From positions 578,501-642,500 of the forward strand of contig CAJZHL010000010.1 in assembly GCA_916048055.1 (NCBI GenBank): 64,000 bases of DNA, given 5' to 3'. The notes below the pieces were generated by a model that did no database searches, had not been told where the DNA came from, and was given only the letters and a program-made list of their open reading frames with translations. This stretch comes from Pedinophyceae sp. YPF-701 (lineage: Eukaryota; Chlorophyta; Pedinophyceae). Position numbers and translations under genes: made by a program. Positions within the stretch are counted from its first letter, which is position 1; each line of letters begins with the position of its first letter. Below, one piece after another: positions 1-8,753 of this stretch.

Positions 1-1
1 G

Positions 2-787
2 GGGGAGGCACGCGGAGAGCCCCCGGTGCCCGCGGACGCCGTCACGGCGGCAGCGCTGACGCAGGCCGCGCCGTCGTCCGGCCGCGGCCCCGCGTCGCCC
101 GTCCTGAAGTTCTTCAGTCGAGGACTAAGCCGCGGTTTGAAGATGGTGCAGAGTGTCTCGCAGCTCGCGCACAAGAGCCTGACTGCGGGGTCCCCGCACG
201 CGAAGGGCGCGTCCCCGCGGCCGGCGGACGCCGGCAGCCCCGCGAAGCCCGCGCTGTCGCTGCCGGAGAAGGTGGCGCGGCTGCTGCAGGTGCTGCTCGA
301 GCACGTGTGCCGCGAGCCGCCGCACGCGCGCGGGGCCGCGGCGGCGCTGTGCGTGCGCGACACGCGCATGCTGGACCAGATCCGCACGCCGGACATGCGC
401 GCGCGGGTCTTCGCGGCGCTGCGCGGGGACGACGGCGGGGGGGGGGGTATCGAGGACCTGACGACGGCGTACCGGCTGTTGGCGCAGCACCCGGCGGCGC
501 GGACGACGGGCGTGAACACGGCGCGGTGGCTGCAGGAGTTCTGCGTCGCGCACGGCCTGCGCGTGGGGGGGAGTGCGGGGAAAGTCCCGGGGGGGAGGAA
601 GGGGAAGAAACGGGGCGCGGGGGGGATGTCCACGTCGGGGCTGACGCAGGAGGAGCTCGCGGCGTGCTTTTCGCGCGCCGAGCGGACGCTGCAGATGCTC
701 GGCGTCGTCCGGCCGGTGAAACGCCGCCACGTGGAGTTTTCGGTCGCGGCAGCACAGCCGTGGGACCTCAACCCCACGGACGAGTAA
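2..787 (+). CDS. ORC3: Origin recognition complex subunit 3, C-terminal part (5' truncated by window edge)
   Basis: The frame is open from base 2 to a TAA at 785-787, so this is the last exon of a longer gene; the 5' part lies outside the window. The last 35 or so residues contain ACFSRAERTLQMLGVVRPVK, which resembles the end of ORC3 proteins, where a winged-helix segment of the form F-x-R-A-x-x-E-L-x-x-L-G-F-I-K-P-T-K precedes a short tail. Upstream, ARWLQEF and a helical segment around residues 130-180 fit the preceding ORC3 C-terminal helices. A basic Gly/Lys-rich insertion (about residues 185-215) is not typical. ORC3 is a core subunit of the complex that marks replication origins in the nucleus. 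The call rests on the C-terminal motif only; a different winged-helix nuclear protein is possible. No targeting peptide can be assessed. Confidence 0.65.
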   Translation, partial: GEARGEPPVPADAVTAAALTQAAPSSGRGPASPVLKFFSRGLSRGLKMVQSVSQLAHKSLTAGSPHAKGASPRPADAGSPAKPALSLPEKVARLLQVLLEHVCREPPHARGAAAALCVRDTRMLDQIRTPDMRARVFAALRGDDGGGGGIEDLTTAYRLLAQHPAARTTGVNTARWLQEFCVAHGLRVGGSAGKVPGGRKGKKRGAGGMSTSGLTQEELAACFSRAERTLQMLGVVRPVKRRHVEFSVAAAQPWDLNPTDE

Positions 788-1077
788 AGCGGCGCGCCCT
801 GGCGGTGCGCTGTGTGTGAGGGCGAGTGTGCGGGCGCCGGTCGGTCCGTGCTGCGTCGCTGGGGTCCCTGGGGCCGTGTTTTGTTGTACAGAGGGGGGGT
901 TCAGGCCATGGCCTGAACATGGGGTGGCTGGTGCGCTCCGACGTCGAGGGGCGGCGGCGCGCGCTGCAAGGCGCACTTGTCCCGACGAGAGAATCGCCGA
1001 GCGAGAAGCGCGTTGCGTGGCACGATCGAGGCGGACGGGGGTTCGAAAGCTCTGCTGTGAGAGAGGGCGCTGGCAGC

Positions 1078-3681
1078 ATGGCGGTCCGGAGCTATATCGC
1101 GGGCGCGCCCGGCGCGCACGCTGGCACTCTTCGTCCGCGCCGCGTTGGCGGCAGTGCGGCGATGCCGCGTGCAGTGGCCGGGGCGCGCGCCGCCCGGCCG
1201 TGCCGGCGGGTGCTGGCAGCCGCGACCAAGGACAACGGGACCAAGGTACGCGCGCAATTCGCGTTTCGTGCGGCAATCATGCGTACGGCGCGCCTTTGCG
1301 CCCGTGTTGGACGTATCTCGCGCCGCACGCCCCGCTCCGGGCGGGGCCTGAAGCCTCCGGCAGTTGACCGCCCTGGACGCGGCGCCGGCGCCGGACCCCG
1401 CCCTGCTCGCACCTCGCTCCCGCCGACTCGTCTCGAGCCTCCCTTCGCGCGCCCGGTTTCGGCCGTAAACCCGCCGAAACCTGCGGTCGGCGCCGCATCT
1501 CCCCACTGGCAGCGAGCGCGTCGCTCAGCCAGGCGTCGCCGCTGCGCGCGCGCCCCGTCGCCACGCGCTTACTTGTACCTAGGGAGCATTCGAGCCCTCC
1601 TAGAGCGTCGAGCGGCCCGTTACGCCCCTGGTCGACCCGTACGCGCGGTTTGGTGCTCCTCTGACCCTCCCTGCTCCCGGGGCTCGTTTTGCGCAGAAAC
1701 TGTCCGAGGTGTACACGAAGGAGATGCAAGCGAAGATGGGCGGCGACCTCACGTACCGCCACGAGCAAGGCACGCCCCCGCCCGCGTCCCGCGCACCAAC
1801 CGACGCTTCCTAGGGATTCAGTTGCGCTTTCAACGCGCCCCCCGCGGCCCGTCCGCCCGCGGTCCCGCACGCGACCGCCCGCGACGGCACGCTCGCGCCC
1901 GGCGCCTCGTATCGCAGGCATGAACTACGCCAGGATCTGGCCGGACATCATCGTCGGCTCGTGCCCGCAAACCGCCAAGGACATCGACACGCTCGCGGAC
2001 AAGGAGAACGTGAAGATCGTCGTATGCCTCCAGGTGCGCGCACCACCGCTCGCTCCGCGCTCGTGCGCTGCGCCGTCGGCGTCGGCGTCGCCCGCTCCCC
2101 CCGCGACACACACGTGCAGGTTGTGTGTCGCCACTGCTGCGTGTGCTGCCCTGTCCGGGGACGGAATGGTTTCTGTGTCCTCCGCAAGCATCGCGCTGCG
2201 GTGCAGCAGTGAGCAGGTCGTCGGTTGGTACGGCCATGCGAGATACAGGCGACCTCCATGCATCGAGCCCACGGCATCCAAACCTGGGTGCTCTTTTGCT
2301 CCTTCAGTCAGGTTTGGATGCCGTGGGAACGCTGCGTGGAGGTCGCCTGTGTCTCGCACGGTCATACCACCTGCGCTTGACGATGGGGTCGGGTGCGTTC
2401 GACGTGGCAAGGTGACTGCCATCACGCGGCCATCGCTGGTGTGTGCGCGCAGGAGGACAAGGACCTCGCGAACTTCGACGTGGACGTGCAGGAGCTGCGC
2501 GACCGCTGCGAGGAGCGCGGGGACGTGCTGCACCTCCGCCTGCCCATCCGCGACTTCGACCCCTTCGACCTCCGCCTCGGGTGCGCACACAGACCTGGAT
2601 TCATATCTGCCCGCGTGCACCCAGACCATATCCCCCTCGCCAGGGCCGACCTGTGCCGACACGCGCGCCCGCCCCCGCCCCGCCGCGTCCCCGCAGCCTC
2701 CCGTCGGCAATCTCGGTCATGCACCGCGAGATGCAGCGCCACTGCGCCACCTCCGTCGCGCGCCTCGGCAAGCAGCCCACGGTCTACATCCACTGCACGG
2801 CGGGCCTCGGGCGCGCGCCGGGCGTCGCGCTCGCGCTGGTCCACTGGACGCGTGGCGTGCCCCTCAGCGACGCCTACGAGCAGCTCTTCCTGCAGCGCGA
2901 GTGCCACCCGAAGCTGTTTGCCATCCGCGAAGCCACCATCGACATCCTGAGCGGCGGGCACCGGGTCGGGGTCGTGCTGAGCGTGCGGGCGCGCAAGGGC
3001 TCGGTGGTGCAGATCGCGGGGCTGGACGTCGGGTGGAGCGGGCGCATCGCGCTGGAGTGGTCGGACGAGCGGCACCGCTTCGAGGTGCACCGGGAGCTCC
3101 CCCCGGGGACGTACCAGTACAAGTACATCATCGACGGGACGTGGACGCACAGCAGCGACGCGGTGCGCGCCCCGTGACGCTGCGCACGTCGCCCTCGCTC
3201 CTGCCTGCACCGGGGCGGACCGACTGTGCGCTGGTGGTGTGTCTGGGCCGACTCTGACTCTGACGCGCAGGGTGGTGGTCGGCGTCACCGCCCGAGTGGC
3301 CGGAGTGCCCGTCGGCTCGTGTGCGAGACGGGAGTCGTTTCCGCCGTGGTGTGCGACCCGCTGCACGCCTGTCAGGCACTGAGGTTCGGCTTTCCTTCCC
3401 CCCCTTCCCCGCAGCCCACCCTGGCGGACAACGGGAACGTGAACAACATGGTCGACGCGGTGCCGGCGGACACGGACGCGTCGTACTGGACCTACCGCCA
3501 CCGCCTGATGGCCGAGTGTGCCCCGGGCAGTGGCTTCACGTGCGGTCCGACCAAGGAGGAGCTGGAGCACGTGAAGCGCGTGATCGAGAGCGGCTCGATG
3601 ATCGACGAGAAGCGCCGCCCCGGGAACGTCGCTGAGGCCGAGGCCACCATGACAAAGGCTGCCGCCGCGCGTCAGAACTGA
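1078..3681 (+). CDS. SEX4: SEX4-type plastid phosphoglucan phosphatase (dual-specificity phosphatase + carbohydrate-binding module)
   Basis: Six exons join in phase: 1078-1245, 1697-1769, 1918-2033, 2453-2580, 2697-3162, 3415-3681, giving 405 residues. The Ala/Arg-rich first exon looks like a plastid transit peptide, and the ATG at 1078 is the only suitable start. The family signature MNYARIWPDIIVGSCPQT follows. The phosphatase loop HCTAGLGRAP is an HCX5R motif with the nucleophile Cys at about residue 195. A CBM48-like region follows (about 257-345: AGLDVGWSG, then YQYKYIIDGTW). The C-terminal DNGNVNN motif and helical tail are typical of SEX4. SEX4 removes phosphate from starch glucans so that amylases can act. 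The second intron (1770-1917) must use a GC donor, because Q|GMNYAR is the only join that keeps the conserved sequence. Intron 3 carries a hairpin element. The gene converges on CPN20. Confidence 0.93.
2223..2372. repeat. Foldback (hairpin) element inside SEX4 intron 3
   Basis: Two arms of about 64 bp (2223-2286 and 2309-2372) are reverse complements at roughly 86% identity, with a loop of about 22 bases. The longest uninterrupted pairing is the inner stem beginning ACGGCATCCAAACCTG. The element lies in the longest intron of the gene (2034-2452). A MITE-like insertion or a small-RNA precursor are both possible. Confidence 0.8.
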
Positions 3682-4405
3682 ACACCCCCGCTTCTAGCCG
3701 TGGCAGTGCGGCGACGCGCGAAACCGTTTTGATCATCATCGTGAGCGTGGTCGTTCCATCGTCTCCCCCGCGCAGCAGCGCCGGGAAATCCCGTGACCAG
3801 CACACCACGCTGCGTTGTGTGTCGGTGCGTGTGCCAGCGTACACGCACCGCGCACAGCCAGCTCGCATGCACAACGCGCCGGGACCGTCGAGCCCGCGGG
3901 CCGTGTGAAACCGAGCGCACCGCAACTGCGTCCACCGCGCTCCGCGCAGTGTGTCAAAGGGCTGTTTCGTCGGCGCCGGGTGCACTTGAAAAGAGAAGTG
4001 AATGCGGCAGACGAGGCGCACATCGAGCGTCCTGTGGAACCCTCCGTCTTGTGACTCACTCATTCCGAGGCCTAGGGCCGCGCGCTCGTCGCACGGGTCC
4101 CCCATGATAGCTGCCTCTCTTCCTGCCCGACAGGCACAGCTGCTAGGACTCCGCTGGACACGCGACAGCCCCCAGGCTACGTTGATCCGCGCGGCACGAA
4201 CAGCGAGCCGCCTCCGCGTTCTGCGCAGCCAGTCCGCTTCCACGCATCAAGGTATGCTCCAGCCACGGCAGTGGGCAACCACGACCAAGCCCGCTGCAGC
4301 AACAGGCCCACCGACCACCACACGGCCCCGCCCACCTGCTCGCACCGCGCACTGTACAGCGCAGGTCACACGTGGCTCAAGAGCCCCCCCCCGGGCCTGA
4401 CTCGA
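3682..4405. other. Convergent intergenic region, SEX4 / CPN20
   Basis: This 0.7-kb stretch lies between the stop codons of two converging genes. I see no open frame with splice support, no RNA gene and no repeat. It presumably holds the two 3' UTRs. Confidence 0.5.
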
Positions 4406-5803
4406 CTAACTCAGGACCGCGAGGATGTCCGACTCCTTCACGACGATGTACTCGCGCCCGTCCTCGCCAGCGAACTCCACGCCCGCGTACTTGCTGTACA
4501 GCACCGACGCGCCCGCGTCGATCCCGATCTGCGCACAAAAAATAAAACACACCCCCCCTGAGTCATCCGCGCCGCAGCGACCCGGCGCTGCAAGCAGACA
4601 TCATGCTCCAAGGCAGCGAGCGCGCGAGAAGTCGGTCCTCACCGGGATCACTTCGCTCTCGCCCTTCTCGCCCGGGGGCCCCTTGCGCCCCGGCCCCGCC
4701 GCCACCACCTTGCCGATCGTCGGCTTGTCGCCGTCGCCCGCCGCCATGAGCACGCCGCCGGCCGTCTTCGACTCGGCCTCGGCCACCTCGAGCAGCAGCC
4801 GGTCGCCCAGCGGCTTGAGCGCCCGGATGTCGTCCGCGCCCATCAGCCCGATGCAGTCGTCCTCCTTGAGCACGACGTACTCGTCGTCGCCCATCTCCAC
4901 CTCGGTGCCCGCGAACTTGCTGTAGACGATGCGGTCGCCGGCCTTGACGCTGCGGCAGTCCGTGGCCGCGGAGACGACCTCGCCGGCGGTCGGGCGCTTC
5001 TGGGCGCTGCCGGGGAGGAGGATGCCGCCCTGCGAGACGTCCTCGACGTCCGCGATCTTGACGAACACGCGCTCGCCGACGGGGGCGACGGTCTTGAACT
5101 GCGCGGGGCGCGGGGGCGGGGGCGCCTGTGGGGCGAGCAGCAGGCGAGTGGGCGCGACAGGCGGCGCTACTCGAGCAAGCGAGTCCTCCGGGCCGCCAGG
5201 GTGGGCGTTGCCATCAGGAGGGAGAGGGACGGGGCGCGGATGGGGATGTCGAGGCCAGGAGCGCCCTGGCGACGCGAGCAACAGACTCCGGTGCCGGAAG
5301 CTCGTTGCGACAGCCGCGCGGGCGTCGCGCGGGGGGCGTTTGGCGACATTGTGAGGCGGACTCCAGGCCAGGGAGCTCTGGATGACCGCACGGGGGACGG
5401 AAACAGGTGCGCAAGTGGGCGCATTCGCGGCATTCGGCGCTGCTTCTAGTGTGCTGGTGGCCGCGCCGTGCGTCGGAGAGATGATGTGCGGGTTCCGAGG
5501 ACGGAATCCGGAGCCGCGAAATATATTTGAGCGGTCTGTCCGCCGTCGTCGACGAGGCGGACCCCCGTCTCCGCGCAGGCGTGGATGACGTCGGGCCCAG
5601 CAGTCTCGGCCACGCGCGCGGCGGCAGAGCGCGTCATGCGCCACGCGGCGCCGCCGCCGCACACGACCAGATCAAACGAAGCCGGGGCGCACCTCGGACG
5701 GGATGGTCGTCGCCGCGGTGACGCACAGACGCCCCCTGCGCGAGACCGCCTTGCTGCCCGAGCAGCGGGCAGGCAGAGCAACGCGACCGATCATGCTCGC
5801 CAT
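4406..5803 (-). CDS. CPN20: Chloroplast co-chaperonin CPN20 (two GroES domains in tandem)
   Basis: Three exons on the minus strand, 5803-5693, 5125-4643 and 4528-4406, join in phase to give 238 residues. The first exon is a 37-residue Ser/Arg/Ala-rich plastid transit peptide starting MASMIGRVALPARC. Two GroES domains follow. Domain 1 is about residues 46-135 (APVGERVFVKI, then GGILLPGSAQKRP and YSKFAGTEVE). Domain 2 is about 136-238 (LKPLGDRLLLEV, GGVLMAAGD, LYSKYAGVEF, ending KESDILAVL). Both halves keep the GGI/VL mobile-loop region. The double domain is diagnostic of the plastid co-chaperonin that caps the Cpn60 ring. Length is close to the land-plant protein (about 250). The start faces a plastid-type gene at 6041 across 237 bp, which probably serves both genes. 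Confidence 0.95.
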
Positions 5804-6040
5804 CTTGTGCCTACTCGAAACGGATGCCGCCAAGGACGACCGCCGATTCCGCGCCGCGGAGCCCAAGTAGCCGCGTTCGCCGCAAGGAGCGGTCGGGATG
5901 TCTCCTCCTATACATCCCGCCCCTTCTTGCGCGCAGCCGGGGCCGTGGCACGGGGCGCATTGGCGCCGGGACGAGCCGCGGAGGCACAGACTTGGGTTGG
6001 AGGCTGAATACAACGTGCCTCGAGTCCTGCTGTGGCGACC

Positions 6041-6732
6041 ATGAACGCCTGTGTTGCTCCGGGCCTCTCGGCGCGGCCCGTCCGGTGCGGCGGCGCGGCC
6101 TTGCGCTCCCGCGCGTCGCCCCTGCAGAGCATCGCAGCCTCTCGCTCCGTCGTCGACAGCGGGGCCGCGTCGCCACCGTCGCCATTCAGCAGGTGCGTGC
6201 CACCACCAAGGGTCACCTCTGGGTCCCCCCACCGCCCCTGCGCGCGACGGACCGCGCGAGCGCCGCGCTGATCGGTCGCACGCGCTCCATGTGCGCCCAT
6301 AACGGGCCGATTCCGATCGTTCCGTCCGGCACTGCAGGGCGGAGCGGCGGGGGCACAGCGCAGCAGGGAAGCCGCACGCGCGAGACACCACGACCCGCGC
6401 GGGCGGCGTTCTCGCGCCCCTAGGCATCCTGTTCAACCCCACCGTCCTCATCATCATCTGGGCGTTCGGCGCGTTCCGCCTCGCGAAGGGGTTCCACAAG
6501 ACGACGTGCGCGCCCTCCTTCCGCGCCCGCACGCCGCCGCATTCTCCGCGCACCGGGCCCCAGGACGCGCGACCCGCGTCACTGATGCGCCCGCCTCACA
6601 TCGCGAGCCTCGCTCACGGCCGCGCGCAGGTACTCGGACTCGTACAAGCTAGCGCTCTGCACGGTGTGGCCCGTGCTGTTCGTCGCGTCGCCCAAGTTCC
6701 GCAAGTCGTTCGCCGGCGCGTGGAAGGCATGA
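6041..6732 (+). CDS. Small plastid-targeted membrane protein, function unknown
   Basis: Three exons, 6041-6192, 6338-6505 and 6630-6732, join in phase and give 140 residues. The first 50 or so residues (Ala/Ser/Arg-rich, starting MNACVAPGLSARP) look like a plastid transit peptide. The mature part has a hydrophobic helix at about residues 78-97 (GILFNPTVLIIIWAFGAF), a basic turn with GFHKTTYSD, and a second hydrophobic stretch (LALCTVWPVLFVASP) before a short basic tail. I do not recognise the family, though this layout of NP-containing helix, aromatic turn and WPVLF helix looks conserved rather than random. The GT-AG introns and continuous phase across three exons support a real gene. It is divergent from CPN20 and shares its upstream region, which also suggests a plastid role. 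The exact start (6041) is inferred. Confidence 0.65.
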
Positions 6733-6930
6733 GCGAGCGCGGACGCCCTGCGCGGCGCCGCGACGACGCGGTGAGGCCTGTTGCCACCACGTTGCTGTAA
6801 TTGCATGGACTGTTTGAGCTCGGGGTCGCGCAGGCACGCGCCGCCGACGCAGCGACCGCCGCGACGGCCCTCGACGGCCCTCGACGGCCGCCTGGACGGG
6901 TCTCACATCGGCGCGTGCGCCTCGCCCACG

Positions 6931-8508
6931 TCAGCGGGGATAACGCCCCCCGCTGTAGGGGGGGGGTCCTCGAGGTCCAGGGTCCTCGAGGCCGTCGCTC
7001 CAGCCCCCGCGCGCCGCGTCCGGCGCCATCCACTCGAACGGCGGCGTGTCCTCCTCGACGCCGCCGTCCGCATCGTCCAACAGTGCCCTGAGACCCCCCC
7101 CCTCCTGACGTGGCTCGTACTCCGTCCCCCGGTCGAGGTAGCCCGCGGCGCCGTCGTAGTGCGACGGGTCCCAGTCGTCCTCCGACGCGCACCGTTCCTG
7201 CGCACCCGTGGCATGCAACCCTCCACGCCGCGCGTCTTGCACCTCATGCCACACCCGCCCTCTCCCGTGCCCACTGTCGCGCTCACGCCCCCGATCCACG
7301 CCGGACCCGTCCCGCCAGCGCCTCGCCGGGTCTCCGAGCCGCCGCCCGAGCGCCCCTGACGTCCGCAACGTGTCAGACTGCATCACCCCCCCCTCCCAGC
7401 CAGACAGGGCCGGACTGCGGTCTCGCAGCCGCGAGCGCGGCGCCGAAGCATACAGCTGCGGGCGAGGGAGCTCCTCGCGGCGATCCGCCTCGTCAGCGGC
7501 CCGGTCGAGGCCCCGCCACGCCTCACGCGCCGCTGGAACGGCAGCCTCCCTGCCGTACGTGCCCCGCAGCCCGTCGTCCCAGCCCTCGGGCTCCCGCCAG
7601 TGCAAGGGCTCCTCCGGCGAGGGGAAGCGCGGCCCGCGGGCGCCCGGCGGCGGGGAGTCGCGCAGGGCCCTGCGCCCGTTGCCGTGCAGGGCGGCGCCGT
7701 CCGGGCGCAGCAGGGCGTCCCAGCCGCGTCTCGCGGCGTCCGTGTGGAAGCCCTGGCCGCCGTCGAGGGCCGTGGGCGCGGCGTCGGGCGGCTTCCCGGG
7801 CGCGTGGTTCGACCCCCCGGGATGGTGGGCGGTGAGTGCAGGCTTTGAGTATTGCAGGTCAGTGAGCGGCGTTCGTACGGGGAGGACGCGGTCGATCCCG
7901 GCTTCCTCGGACGACGCACCGGACGGAGAGTACGGCTTGACGAGGCTGGGGGGGTTTGCCGGGAGTGCGGAGAAGCCAACGCGGCGCAATGCGGCGGGTT
8001 GAGCAGGTGCGGGTGCGCGCTGTGGGCTTGGGAGGGCGTCGTCGCGCTGCCGGGGCCTGGCAGCCTCCGCGATGGACATGAGCGTGGCTTTAGGGGGCCG
8101 TTCGAGCTGCAGGATGTCGCCTGGGCTGCTGCCATTGGCGGACACGTGGCGAACCGGCGGTGATGGGCTCGGCGTTGCGTCTGGGCTGGGCGCCGGTTGC
8201 TGCGGCTGCGGGAACTTCGTCGCGAGGTGGGTCGGCACCAGGGCCCTCGAGGTCCTCCTGCGCACGTTCAGGGCCACGGAGACTGTCCCGTTTCAGGACC
8301 GCGGCGCGATCTTTGTTTGAGTGGTGGGTGCTCCGCGTCGCGTGTTGCGGCGTTTCGGACGGACGAACACGCACCCCTCCATCATCTTCAAGGCGTAGGC
8401 CAGCTGCTGCTCCCCCGTCCTCACTCGCTCTGGCGCGCCAGTCTCGCCATGGGCTCTCTTGCCCTTTTTGCGGGCCTTGTCCCGGGCCTTCTCGACGCCG
8501 CTCTGCAT
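6931..8508 (-). CDS. Unknown, largely disordered basic protein
   Basis: Two minus-strand exons, 8508-8375 and 8257-6931, join in phase and give 486 residues; the stop TGA is at 6931-6933. Exon 1 starts MQSGVEKARDKARKKGKRAH and is strongly basic. It contains the short helical segment EQQLAYALKMMEG, which is the only part that looks like a folded motif. The remaining 440 residues are Pro/Arg/Gly/Ser-rich with scattered Trp (for example PLHWREPEGWDDG and FEWMAPDAA), and look disordered. I do not recognise a family. Coding status is supported by the long open frame, the phase-consistent intron, and residue use unlike the reverse frames. The gene is divergent from the mannanase gene at 8754, with 245 bp between start codons. 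A nuclear or RNA-binding protein is possible but not shown. Confidence 0.5.
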
Positions 8509-8753
8509 GATCGTCGACGAAACCGTTCCGACGGAGAGATCGACTCAGTGTGCGCGCGCGACAGGCCGCCGCGGCCTTGACGTGCCCGAGCACGAGCGTC
8601 GCGGACCACCACGCTTGACTCAGTTTCAAGTGAGGAAGACTCGACCGCCCTCGCGCGGCCCTCGGTGCTTGGCGCCCCTCAAGACGCACGCGGAACGCCG
8701 GACAGCATCACTCTCTGTTCGTCCGTGGCGCAGATCTGGTCGAGACGTCCGTG

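Noticed and set aside
5446-5690. Minus-strand peptide with FDLVVCGGGAAW, like a dinucleotide-binding motif
   Set aside because: It lies inside the first intron of CPN20, has no continuation of a Rossmann fold and no splice support.
6421-6423. AG at 6422-6423 as acceptor for exon 2 of the small membrane-protein gene
   Set aside because: It breaks the phase with exon 1; the acceptor ending at 6337 keeps phase and gives a continuous frame through the same hydrophobic segment.
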